Below, one piece after another: positions 18,213 through 25,846 of a stretch of 64,000 nt of DNA (position 1 is its first letter; the number at the start of each line of letters is the position of its first letter). A model generated the notes under the pieces. It saw only the letters and a list, made by a program, of their open reading frames with translations, was not told the DNA's origin and ran no database searches. Both the position numbers and the translations under genes were made by a program. This DNA comes from Oerskovia jenensis. Its GTDB lineage: Bacteria; Actinomycetota; Actinomycetes; Actinomycetales; Cellulomonadaceae. Location of the stretch: contig NZ_JAFBBO010000001.1 in NCBI RefSeq assembly GCF_016907235.1, forward strand, positions 4,154,001-4,218,000, in the 5' to 3' direction.

Positions 18213-18470
18213 ATGGCACACAAGAAGGGCGCGAGCTCCTCGCGCAACGGTCGTGACTCCAACGCCCAGCGCCTCGGCGTGAAGCGCTTCGGTGGCCAGG
18301 TCGTCAGCGCCGGCGAGATCATCGTCCGCCAGCGCGGCACCCACTTCCACCCGGGCAACAACGTCGGTCGCGGTGGCGACGACACGCTGTTCGCCCTGAC
18401 CGCCGGTGCGGTCCAGTTCGGTACGCGCCGCGGACGCAAGGTCGTCGACATCGTCTCTGCTGAGGCCTGA
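18213..18470 (+). CDS. rpmA: 50S ribosomal protein L27
   Basis: An 85-residue protein of the large subunit whose N-terminal tail reaches the peptidyl-transferase centre. It starts [20 protein letters not shown], which lacks the cleaved extension found in Firmicutes, and contains [21 protein letters not shown]. The ATG has an AGCAGG site. A strong hairpin follows and separates it from obg. Confidence 0.97.
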   Translation: MAHKKGASSSRNGRDSNAQRLGVKRFGGQVVSAGEIIVRQRGTHFHPGNNVGRGGDDTLFALTAGAVQFGTRRGRKVVDIVSAEA

Positions 18471-18491
18471 TCCACGACGCAGCACGCTTGA

Positions 18492-18526
18492 CAGGAGGGG
18501 CGCACCGACGCGGTGCGCCCCTCCTG
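18492..18526 (+). terminator. Hairpin between rpmA and obg
   Basis: Perfect 15-bp stem CAGGAGGGGCGCACC / GGTGCGCCCCTCCTG, loop GACGC, followed by TGTTCTTCCCCCC. Probably a partial terminator that lowers obg expression relative to the two ribosomal proteins, because obg has no obvious promoter of its own. Confidence 0.7.
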
Positions 18527-18560
18527 GTGTTCTTCCCCCCTGCTTGAGAGGACCATTTCC

Positions 18561-20084
18561 ATGGCCACGTTCGTCGACCGCGTCGTCCTGCACGCCTCCG
18601 GCGGTGACGGCGGCAACGGTTGCGCCTCCATCCGCCGGGAGAAGTTCAAGCCGCTCGCCGGCCCTGACGGCGGCAACGGAGGTGATGGTGGGACCGTGCG
18701 GATCGTCGTCGACTCCCAGACCACGACGCTCCTCGAGTTCCACCACTCCCCGCACCGCCACGCGACCTCCGGCACCCAGGGCATGGGTGACCACCGCGCC
18801 GGCGCCAACGGCGGCGACCTGATCCTGCGCGTGCCCGACGGCACCGTGATCAAGGACACCGACGGCAACGTCCTGGCCGACCTCGTCGGTGAGGGCGCCG
18901 AGTACGTCGCCGCCGCGGGGGGCCGTGGTGGCCTCGGCAACGCCGCGCTCGCCTCCCAGCGTCGCAAGGCACCCGGCTTCGCGCTGCTCGGCGAGCCCGG
19001 CGAGGAGGCCGACTTCGTCCTCGAGGTCAAGTCGATCGCCGACGTCGCGCTCGTCGGTTTCCCGAGCGCCGGCAAGTCCTCGCTCGTGGCCGCGATCTCC
19101 GCTGCCCGGCCCAAGATCGCCGACTACCCGTTCACGACTCTCGTCCCCAACCTGGGCGTCGTCCAGGCGGGCGACTCGCGCTACACCGTCGCCGACGTCC
19201 CCGGGCTCATCCCCGGCGCGAGCCAGGGCAAGGGGCTCGGGCTCGAGTTCCTGCGTCACATCGAGCGCACCGCGGTGATCGTGCACGTGCTCGACTGTGC
19301 GACGCTCGAGCCCGATCGTGACCCGATCTCCGACCTCGAGGCGCTCGAGGCAGAGCTCGACGCCTACGCGGGCGACCTCGACATCGAGGGCGCGCGGCTC
19401 CCGCTCAACGAGCGCCCGCGCCTCGTGGTGCTCAACAAGATCGACGTGCCCGAGGCACGCGAGCTGGCCGAGCTCGTGCGCCCCGACCTCGAGGCCCGCG
19501 GCCTGCGGGTCTTCGAGATCTCGACCGCGAGCCACGAGGGCCTGCGCCCCCTGACGTTCGCGCTCGCCGAGCTCGTCGACCAGGCCCGCCGCGAGGCCCC
19601 GGCCCCCGCCCCGGCCCGCACGATCCTGCGCCCCAAGGCCGTGGACGACGCAGGCTTCACGGTGACCCGCAAGGGTGGCGTCGAGACCGGCTTCTACTTC
19701 GAGGTCCGCGGCTCCAAGCCCGAGCGCTGGGTCCGTCAGACCGACTTCTCGAACGACGAGGCCGTGGGCTACCTCGCGGACCGCCTCGCACGCCTGGGGG
19801 TCGAGGAGAAGCTCTTCAAGGCCGGCGCCATCGCGGGCGACGAGGTGCGCATCGGCTCCGACAAGAACGCGGTCGTGTTCGACTGGGAGCCCACGCTCAT
19901 CACGGGCGCCGAGCACCTCGGCGGCCCCCGCGGCTCCGACCTCCGCCTCGAGGACACCTCGCGCCCCACGCGTACCGACAAGCGCCGCGAGTACACCGAG
20001 CGCATGGACGCCAAGGCCGAGGCCCGCGCCGAGCTCTGGACCGAGCGCGAGTCCGGGCACTGGACGGACCCCGACCAGGACTGA
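18561..20084 (+). CDS. obg: GTPase Obg (CgtA)
   Basis: An essential GTPase that binds the 50S subunit and takes part in ribosome assembly and stress response. 507 residues in three parts: the glycine-rich Obg fold (1-158, with [17 protein letters not shown] and [11 protein letters not shown]); the G domain with [10 protein letters not shown] (P-loop), [20 protein letters not shown] and NKID; and the C-terminal OCT domain found in actinomycetes and Firmicutes (after about residue 345, [20 protein letters not shown]), with an extra 60-residue charged tail. The ATG follows GAGAGGA. Confidence 0.97.
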   Translation: MATFVDRVVLHASGGDGGNGCASIRREKFKPLAGPDGGNGGDGGTVRIVVDSQTTTLLEFHHSPHRHATSGTQGMGDHRAGANGGDLILRVPDGTVIKDTDGNVLADLVGEGAEYVAAAGGRGGLGNAALASQRRKAPGFALLGEPGEEADFVLEVKSIADVALVGFPSAGKSSLVAAISAARPKIADYPFTTLVPNLGVVQAGDSRYTVADVPGLIPGASQGKGLGLEFLRHIERTAVIVHVLDCATLEPDRDPISDLEALEAELDAYAGDLDIEGARLPLNERPRLVVLNKIDVPEARELAELVRPDLEARGLRVFEISTASHEGLRPLTFALAELVDQARREAPAPAPARTILRPKAVDDAGFTVTRKGGVETGFYFEVRGSKPERWVRQTDFSNDEAVGYLADRLARLGVEEKLFKAGAIAGDEVRIGSDKNAVVFDWEPTLITGAEHLGGPRGSDLRLEDTSRPTRTDKRREYTERMDAKAEARAELWTERESGHWTDPDQD

Positions 20085-20160
20085 CCTGCCGGGGGCGGGT
20101 CGCCGGTTCGCCTGACGACCGGCGGACCACCGGTCCCGCCCACCCCGGACGTCCGCACGC

Positions 20161-20194
20161 AGGGCGGGTACGACCCTCGGGTCGTGCCCGCCCT
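20161..20194 (+). terminator. Terminator after obg
   Basis: Stem AGGGCGGGTACGACC / GGTCGTGCCCGCCCT with one G-U pair, 77 bases after the obg stop. The rest of the 279-base spacer to proB shows no gene. Confidence 0.7.
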
Positions 20195-20351
20195 GCGGCG
20201 TCCCCGGGGGGTGCCGACCCTCCGCCCGGGCGTGACGTCGAGCGGGCGGGGAGCGACGTCGTCGGGCCCGGCGAGCAGGACCGGTGCCCACGCCGTCTCA
20301 CCGCGGGGTGTCACACGGTGACATGGCGCCCCGTCCCCGCGCCCGGCGCGC

Positions 20352-20357
20352 GATGAT
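20352..20357 (+). promoter_or_regulatory. Possible -10 element of proB
   Basis: GATGAT, 6 nt before the proB GTG. The spacing matches the other leaderless starts in this window, but the hexamer is weaker. Confidence 0.35.
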
Positions 20358-20363
20358 GTCCCG

Positions 20364-21506
20364 GTGAATGCGCTCTCCGCTCGCTCCCAGGTCGCCACGG
20401 CCCACCGGGTCGTCGTCAAGATCGGCTCGTCCTCGCTCACCGGACCCGACGGGCACCTCAGCGTCCCGGCCCTCCACGCGCTCGTCGACGTCATCGCCGC
20501 GCGGCACGCCGCGGGTGGACAGGTCGTGCTCGTGACGTCGGGGGCGATCGCTGCGGGGATCGGCCCGCTCGGCCTGAGCGCGCGACCACGCGACCTCGCC
20601 ACGGCCCAGGCCGCGGCCTCGGTGGGGCAGGGGCTCCTGGTCGCCCGGTACGCGCAGGCGTTCGCCGAGTACGGCATCCGCGTGGGCCAGGTGCTCCTCA
20701 CGGCCGAGGACACCATCCGCCGGGGGCACTACCGCAACGCCCAGCGCTCGCTCGAACGCCTGCTCGACCTGGGGATCGTGCCCGTCGTCAACGAGAACGA
20801 CGCGGTCGCGACGGACGAGATCCGCTTCGGGGACAACGACCGCCTCGCGGCCCTGGTCTCGCACCTGGTCCGCGCCGACGCGATGGTCCTGCTGACCGAC
20901 GTCGACGGCCTGTACGACGGTCCGCCCTCGCGGCCCGGTACCCAGCGCATCCGCGAGGTGCACTCCGCGCTCGACCTCGAGGGCATCGAGGTCACGGGCC
21001 GGGGCAGCTCGATCGGGACGGGCGGCATGCTGACCAAGCTCGAGTCGGTGCGCATCGCGACCGGATCGGGCATCCCCGTCGTGCTGACCAAGGCCGCGCA
21101 CGCCGAGGGCGCGCTCGCGGGGCGCGAGGTCGGGACCTGGTTCGCCGTGACGGGCAAGCGCACCACGCGCCGGCGCCTGTGGCTCGCGCACGCGGCCCGC
21201 ACTCGCGGACGCCTCGAGCTCGACGCGGGGGCCGTCGCCGCGGTGCTGGCCGGACGTGCGTCGCTGCTGCCCGCGGGGGTCGTCGGGGTCACGGGCGACT
21301 TCGACGCGGGCGACCCCGTCGAGCTCGTCGCCCCCGACGGGCGCGTGATCGCGCGCGGCCTCGTGGCCTTCGACTCGAGCGACATCCCCGGCCTCCTGGG
21401 ACGTTCGACCCACGAGCTGCGCGACAAGCTGGGCGAGGGGTACGACCGCGAGATCGTGCACCGTGACGACCTGGTGCTCGTCGGCCGCAAGCGCAAGGCG
21501 TCCTGA
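20364..21506 (+). CDS. proB: Glutamate 5-kinase
   Basis: First step of proline synthesis: ATP-dependent phosphorylation of glutamate, feedback-inhibited by proline. 380 residues: amino-acid kinase domain (VVVKIGSSSLTGPDG, VTSGAIAAGIGPLGL, VPVVNENDAVATDEIRFGDND, GTGGMLTKLESVRIAT) followed by a PUA domain (about 285-370). The GTG start is supported by an alignable N-terminus and the -10-like hexamer. Usually the next gene is proA, which makes the following product; here proA is 8.6 kb away, after a separate transport block, and a strong terminator closes proB. Confidence 0.96.
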   Translation: MNALSARSQVATAHRVVVKIGSSSLTGPDGHLSVPALHALVDVIAARHAAGGQVVLVTSGAIAAGIGPLGLSARPRDLATAQAAASVGQGLLVARYAQAFAEYGIRVGQVLLTAEDTIRRGHYRNAQRSLERLLDLGIVPVVNENDAVATDEIRFGDNDRLAALVSHLVRADAMVLLTDVDGLYDGPPSRPGTQRIREVHSALDLEGIEVTGRGSSIGTGGMLTKLESVRIATGSGIPVVLTKAAHAEGALAGREVGTWFAVTGKRTTRRRLWLAHAARTRGRLELDAGAVAAVLAGRASLLPAGVVGVTGDFDAGDPVELVAPDGRVIARGLVAFDSSDIPGLLGRSTHELRDKLGEGYDREIVHRDDLVLVGRKRKAS

Positions 21507-21550
21507 GCGGGGTTCGCCGCGCCTGGGCGCCCTGCCGCACGACTCCCTGA

Positions 21551-21587
21551 CGGGGCTCGGCGACCCGTCACGGGTCACCGGGCCCCG
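21551..21587 (+). terminator. 18-bp terminator after proB
   Basis: Arms 21551-21568 and 21570-21587 pair over 18 positions with one G-U pair and one mismatch; the core is GACCCGT/ACGGGTC. It ends the proB transcript 45 bases after the stop, before the riboswitch unit. Confidence 0.75.
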
Positions 21588-21670
21588 TCTCGCACCCCCC
21601 TGGCGTCTCACCGTGTGGGACGGCGCTCTCACCCCTTGACTCCTCGCCCTCGGGGGGCTTTCCTGTGCGG

Positions 21671-21784
21671 CAGGTGAAGAGCGCCAGTGCCAAGACCCGG
21701 CTCGCTGGCCAGCAACCCTTCGACGTGACGGGGTGCTCCGGGTGGTACCTGACCGCGACCCGTCGGGCGCGGTAAGCACGCGGT
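21671..21784 (+). promoter_or_regulatory. SAM riboswitch, SAM-IV type (SAM-I/IV superfamily)
   Basis: The actinomycete SAM-IV core is recognisable by eye: GAGCGCCAGTGCCAAG, then ACCCGGCTCGCTGGCCAGCA followed by ACCCT, then GGGGTGCTCCGGGTGG, closed by CAGGT (21671-21675) pairing with ACCTG (21747-21751). A 3' part with ACCGCG/CGCGGT and GGTAAGCACGCGG matches the extra domain of SAM-IV. It lies upstream of a leader peptide and a peptide-type ABC transporter. By family knowledge, SAM binding should lower expression of the downstream genes. A TTGACT hexamer at 21636 is a possible -35, but the -10 is unclear. Confidence 0.82.
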
Positions 21785-21805
21785 AGGCACACGGAGGAAC
21801 GGACG

Positions 21806-21895
21806 ATGCGCGCACCCGGCACGGAGCAGGAGCACGACCGCAGGGCGGTCCGCCACCTCGACGGCCCCCGGCTCCTCGTCCCCTGTTGTCGCTGA
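21806..21895 (+). CDS. Cys-Cys leader peptide (29 aa), candidate cysteine attenuator
   Basis: A tiny gene between the riboswitch and the transporter operon. The ATG has a strong CGGAGGAA site 7 nt upstream. The peptide starts MRAPGTEQEHDRR and ends GPRLLVPCCR, with adjacent Cys codons TGT-TGT two codons before the stop. Tandem Cys codons just before the stop of a short upstream frame are the hallmark of the cysteine-responsive attenuators described in mycobacteria, where scarce Cys-tRNA stalls ribosomes and allows expression of the downstream operon. Two hairpins lie directly after it (21910-21922 and 21922-21946), the second terminator-like, as expected for attenuation. The function is inferred from this arrangement. 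Confidence 0.7.
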   Translation: MRAPGTEQEHDRRAVRHLDGPRLLVPCCR

Positions 21896-21921
21896 CACCC
21901 GGCTGAACCCAGGTCGCACCT

Positions 21922-21946
21922 GACGCGCGGGCGAGACCCCCGCGTC
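21922..21946 (+). terminator. Attenuator-like hairpin after the leader peptide
   Basis: GACGCGCGGG and CCCCCGCGTC form a 10-position stem with one mismatch and loop CGAGA, 27 bases after the leader stop. The upstream CAGGT-CGC-ACCTG hairpin (21910-21922) shares its last base, so the two may compete. Confidence 0.5.
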
Positions 21947-22044
21947 GACCACGTCCCCACCTTCGCCGTCCCCTGACGGCCCCCACCGCCGCGCACCGTG
22001 AGCAGGCGTCGACCCGACGCACCCACGGTCCGTCGGCGACCCCT

Positions 22045-22078
22045 GCGCGCCGCCGGCCCTGCCGGTCGCGCGGCGCGC
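22045..22078 (+). promoter_or_regulatory. Hairpin before the ribosome site of the transporter operon
   Basis: GCGCGCCGC pairs with GCGGCGCGC over 9 bp, with an inner CGGC/GCCG. It ends about 10 bases before the GAAGGAG ribosome site of the binding-protein gene. The region 21947-22044 between the hairpins shows no further feature. Confidence 0.4.
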
Positions 22079-22101
22079 ACGACCGAAGGAGCACCTCTCG
22101 C

Positions 22102-23754
22102 ATGTCCCTCTCGACCAGGCCCACGGGCCCCGGCGGCCGCACGGCCCCGTCCCGCCGCGCACTCGCCGCGGCCTCCCTCGCCACGACGGCGCTCCTGCTC
22201 GGGGCGTGCGGCTCCGGTGACGGCGGCGCGGCGGACGGCACGTCCCCCGGCCCGACGGCGGAGCCCGTCCCGGGCGGCAACCTCACCTTCGCGGTCACGG
22301 TCGACTCGCACTGCATCGACCCGCAGCAGGTCGGGAACAACGACGCGATCGCCTCGGCCCGTCAGACCGTGGCCTCGCTCACCGCGCAGGACCCCGACAC
22401 GGGCGAGATCCTGCCCTGGCTCGCCGAGAGCTGGGAGGTCGACGCGGACGCGACGAGCTTCACGTTCACGCTCCGGGAGGGACCGACGTTCGCCGACGGC
22501 ACGCCGATCGACGCGGCCGCGGTCAAGACGAACTTCGACAAGATCGTCGAGCTGGGCGCAGCGGCCTCGCTCGGCTCGGCCTACCTCGTGGGGTACGAGG
22601 GGACCACGGTCGTGGACCCCCGCACCGTGCGGGTCGACTTCTCGGCACCCAGCGCGCAGTTCCTCCAGGCGTCCTCGACCTTCTCGCTCGGGCTGCTCTC
22701 GCCCGCGTCGGCCGCGCTGAGCGTCGAGGACCGGTGCGCCGGGAAGTTCGTGGGCTCCGGACCGTTCGCGGTGAGGTCGTACACGTTCGACCAGGAGGTC
22801 GTGCTCGAGAAGGTCGCCGGGTACGACTGGGCCTCCGAGGCGGACGACCACACGGGCGAGGCGTACCTCGACACCGTGACCGTGAAGTTCGTGCCCGAGG
22901 CCAGCGTGCGCACCGGCAGCCTGCTCTCGGGGCAGATCGACGCGACCGCGGCCATCAGCACGGTCGACCTGCCGCAGTTCGACGGCAACGGTTTCTGGCT
23001 CGCGTACCGGGCGAACCCGGGTGTCGTCTTCAACCTCTTCCCCAACGAGTCCCGTCCGCTCGCCGCCGACCCGGCGGTGCGGCAGGCGATCAGCAAGGGC
23101 ATCGACCGCGAGGAGATCGCCGCGACCCTGCTGACCCCGCAGGACGAGCCCGCGACGAGCGTGCTGTCGCACTCGACCCCGCTGTGGGCCGACGTCTCGG
23201 ACGACCTGGCGTACGACCCGGACGGCGCAGAGAAGCTCCTCGACGACGCGGGCTGGGTCGAGGGTGCCGACGGCGTGCGGGTCAAGGACGGGCAGCGCCT
23301 GTCCACCACGGTCACGTTCTGGCAGGTGGCCGAGCCGCTCGAGCTCGTCCAGCAGCAGCTCGCGAAGATCGGCGTGGACCTCCAGCTCAAGCAGGTCACG
23401 GTCGCCGAGTCCACCGAGCTCAAGAAGTCCGGGGACTTCGACTTCGACTACTACAACCTGACGCGCTCGGACCCCGACGTGCTGCGCACGATCTTCTCGG
23501 CCAACGCGCGCAACATCAACAAGCGGGCCCCCGAGGAGGTCGACGACCTGCTCGACCGCTCGGCGGCGTCGACCGACCCGGCCGAGCGGCAGGAGCTCGT
23601 GACCGAGGCGGCGCGCCTCCTGGTGCAGCAGGGGCACTCGATCCCGGTCTACGAGCTCTCGACGACGATCGCGGCGGCCGACACGGTCCACGGACTGGGC
23701 TTCGAGGCGTCGACCCGCCTCGACTTCCACGGCGCCTGGGTCCAGCAGGACTGA
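22102..23754 (+). CDS. Peptide-type ABC transporter substrate-binding lipoprotein (SBP family 5)
   Basis: A 550-residue extracytoplasmic binding protein with a lipoprotein signal: basic N-region, helix ALAAASLATTALLLG and lipobox LLGAC with Cys at residue 36. The mature part has the family 5 (DppA/OppA/NikA) pattern: GNLTFAVTVDSHCIDPQ, LAESWEVDADATSFTFTLREG, FADGTPIDAAAVKTNFDKI, and DYYNLTRSDPDVL near the end. The control region (SAM riboswitch, Cys leader) suggests a sulfur-containing ligand such as Met/Cys-containing peptides, a glutathione- or mycothiol-like thiol or another organic sulfur compound. The family alone does not tell the ligand. The ATG follows GAAGGAG. Confidence 0.9.
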   Translation: MSLSTRPTGPGGRTAPSRRALAAASLATTALLLGACGSGDGGAADGTSPGPTAEPVPGGNLTFAVTVDSHCIDPQQVGNNDAIASARQTVASLTAQDPDTGEILPWLAESWEVDADATSFTFTLREGPTFADGTPIDAAAVKTNFDKIVELGAAASLGSAYLVGYEGTTVVDPRTVRVDFSAPSAQFLQASSTFSLGLLSPASAALSVEDRCAGKFVGSGPFAVRSYTFDQEVVLEKVAGYDWASEADDHTGEAYLDTVTVKFVPEASVRTGSLLSGQIDATAAISTVDLPQFDGNGFWLAYRANPGVVFNLFPNESRPLAADPAVRQAISKGIDREEIAATLLTPQDEPATSVLSHSTPLWADVSDDLAYDPDGAEKLLDDAGWVEGADGVRVKDGQRLSTTVTFWQVAEPLELVQQQLAKIGVDLQLKQVTVAESTELKKSGDFDFDYYNLTRSDPDVLRTIFSANARNINKRAPEEVDDLLDRSAASTDPAERQELVTEAARLLVQQGHSIPVYELSTTIAAADTVHGLGFEASTRLDFHGAWVQQD

Positions 23755-23761
23755 GTCCCGC

Positions 23762-23803
23762 GCGGTCGGGCGGGGCGCGTCGTCGCGCGTCCCGCCCGAC
23801 CGC
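23762..23803 (+). terminator. Strong hairpin between binding protein and permease
   Basis: A 13-bp perfect stem GCGGTCGGGCGGG / CCCGCCCGACCGC plus inner GC pairs, 8 bases after the stop of the binding-protein gene. In transporter operons such hairpins stabilise the 3' end of the binding-protein mRNA or terminate part of the transcription so that the binding protein outnumbers the membrane part. Confidence 0.65.
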
Positions 23804-23898
23804 CGGCGCACCACCGGGCCACCCGTCCTGACCACCCGCGCGCCACACACCGCACCCCGCACCCGCGCACCGCGCGCCACGACCGAGAGGAGCCGACC

Positions 23899-24849
23899 AT
23901 GGGCCGGTACATCGCCCGCCGCCTGGGTCAGGGAGGCTTCGTCCTCTGGGCGGCCTTCACCATCTCGTTCTTCCTGCTCTACGTCCTGCCGAGCGACGCG
24001 GCCTCGATCAAGGCGGCAGGAGCCGACGGCGACCTCTCGGACCCCGAGCTCGTCGCGCGCCTGCGCGCCGAGCAAGGGCTCGACCGTCCCGTCCTGGTCC
24101 AGTACGCGCACGGCCTCTGGGGTGCGCTGCACCTCGACTTCGGCCGATCGTTCTCGTCGGGCGCGCCCGCCACGAAGCTCCTCGCCGAGGCCCTGCCACC
24201 GACGCTCCAGCTCACGGCCCTGGCGCTGGGGATCGCGCTCGTCGGGGGTGCGACGCTCGCGCTCGCGAGCACCTACCCGCGCGCCCGCTGGCTCCGGCAC
24301 GCGCTCGCGTCGCTGCCGGCCCTGGGCATCTCGTTGCCGACGTTCTGGGTGGGGCTGCTGCTGCTCCAGTGGTTCTCGTTCGAGCTGCGGCTGTTCCCCG
24401 CCATGGGGAACGAGGGGTTCGAGAGCCTCGTCCTGCCCGCGTTCACGCTCGCGATCCCCGCGAGCGCCGCGTTCGCACAGGTCCTCTCGCGCAGCCTGCG
24501 CCAGTCCCTCGCGGAGCCCTACGTCGAGACGGCCCGGGCCAAGGGGGCGGGGCGGGCCCGCGTGCACTTCGGCCACGCGCTGCGCAACGCGTCGATCCCG
24601 GCGCTCACGGTGCTCGGTGTGACGGTCGGTGGGCTCCTCGCCGGTGCCGTCGTGACCGAGACGGTCTTCTCCCGGGCCGGGGTCGGTCGGCTGACGGTGA
24701 CCGCGGTCGACCAGCAGGACGTGCCCGTGGTCCAGGCCATCGTGGTCTTCTCGGCCGTGGTCTTCGTCGTCGTGACCCTGCTCGTGGATCTGCTCTACCC
24801 CGTGCTCGACCCCCGGATCACCACCCGCCAACCCTCCGCCGCGGCGTGA
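23899..24849 (+). CDS. ABC transporter permease, DppB type
   Basis: A 316-residue inner-membrane permease with six helices. The N-terminal GRYIARRLGQGGFVLWAAFT and the first periplasmic loop with LRAEQGLDRPVLVQYAHGL are typical of DppB/OppB. The cytoplasmic EAA loop is EPYVETARAKGAGRARVHF (about 210-228), the contact with the ATPase. The ATG has AGAGGAG upstream. Followed by a second permease 19 bases on. Confidence 0.93.
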   Translation: MGRYIARRLGQGGFVLWAAFTISFFLLYVLPSDAASIKAAGADGDLSDPELVARLRAEQGLDRPVLVQYAHGLWGALHLDFGRSFSSGAPATKLLAEALPPTLQLTALALGIALVGGATLALASTYPRARWLRHALASLPALGISLPTFWVGLLLLQWFSFELRLFPAMGNEGFESLVLPAFTLAIPASAAFAQVLSRSLRQSLAEPYVETARAKGAGRARVHFGHALRNASIPALTVLGVTVGGLLAGAVVTETVFSRAGVGRLTVTAVDQQDVPVVQAIVVFSAVVFVVVTLLVDLLYPVLDPRITTRQPSAAA

Positions 24850-24868
24850 GGGAACGGAGGAGGACACC

Positions 24869-25846
24869 ATGACCGCACGACTCGACACCTATGCCGTCCC
24901 GGAGACGTCGTCGCCGGACGCGCCCGCGCCGGGCACGTCCCTCGCCCCGGGGGCGCTCGCGGACCCGGTCCCGCCCGAGACCGCGCGCCGACGCGTCGGG
25001 GGCGTGCGTGCGCTGCCCCGCACGTTCGGTCGCGCGGGGCTCGCGGTGCTGCGCCGTCCCGGCCTGCTGCTCGCGGTGCTGTTCCTGCTGCTCGTGGTCG
25101 CGTGGGCGCTCGCACCGGGCGTCTTCGCGTCCCAGGACCCGGTCACCGGGGTTCCGGCGGACCGCCTGCAGGCACCGAGCGCCGAGCACCTGTTCGGCAC
25201 GGACCACCTGGGGCGTGACGTGTACGCCCGGGTGGTGCACGGCTCGTGGCTCTCGCTGAGCGCGACCGTGATCGCGGTCGCGCTGGGGCTGTCGGTCGGC
25301 TCGTTGCTCGGTCTGCTCGCGGGGTTCCTGCGCGGCTGGGTCGACGACGTGGTGGGGCGCGTGGTCGACGTGCTGCTCGCGGTGCCGAGCCTGCTCCTCT
25401 CGCTCGCGATCATCACGGTGCTGGGGTTCGGCACGGTCAAGGTGGCGATCGCGGTGGGCATCACGACGATCGCGGCGTTCGCCCGCGTGATGCGGGCCGA
25501 GGCGCTGCGGACGTCGTCGACGACGTACGTCGAGGCTGCCCGCGCGTCGGGAGTGCGCTGGTACACCGTGCTGCGACGCCACGTCCTGCCCAACTCGGCG
25601 GGCCCGGTGGTCGCGCTGACCGCGCTCGAGCTGGGGTCGTCGGTCCTCGCGATCTCGGCCCTGAGCTTCCTGGGGTACGGGGCCGCGCCGCCGACCCCGG
25701 AGTGGGGTGCACTGGTGTCCGGCGGGCGCGACTACCTCGCCGCGGCGTGGTGGCTCACGACGCTGCCGGGCCTCGTGATCGTCGCGGTCGTGCTGTCGGC
25801 CAACCGTGTCTCCCGCTCGCTCGAGAAGGACGGAGAGGACCGATGA
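24869..25846 (+). CDS. ABC transporter permease, DppC type
   Basis: A 325-residue partner permease with an unusually long, Pro-rich cytoplasmic N-terminus of about 55 residues before the first helix (RPGLLLAVLFLLLVVAWALAP). The DppC hallmarks are present: AEHLFGTDHLGRDVYARVVHG (the HLFGTDxxGRDV motif) and the EAA loop YVEAARASGVRWYTVLRRHV. The ATG follows GGAGGAGG. Its stop overlaps the ATG of the ATPase gene (ATGA). Confidence 0.93.
   Translation: MTARLDTYAVPETSSPDAPAPGTSLAPGALADPVPPETARRRVGGVRALPRTFGRAGLAVLRRPGLLLAVLFLLLVVAWALAPGVFASQDPVTGVPADRLQAPSAEHLFGTDHLGRDVYARVVHGSWLSLSATVIAVALGLSVGSLLGLLAGFLRGWVDDVVGRVVDVLLAVPSLLLSLAIITVLGFGTVKVAIAVGITTIAAFARVMRAEALRTSSTTYVEAARASGVRWYTVLRRHVLPNSAGPVVALTALELGSSVLAISALSFLGYGAAPPTPEWGALVSGGRDYLAAAWWLTTLPGLVIVAVVLSANRVSRSLEKDGEDR

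Noticed and set aside
21568-24888. A 1106-codon open frame on the minus strand
   Set aside because: It is the antisense shadow of the riboswitch, the binding protein and the permease genes. The translation is low-complexity Arg/Glu/Gly and crosses structured RNA signals. Other long antisense frames in this GC-rich window were dropped for the same reason.
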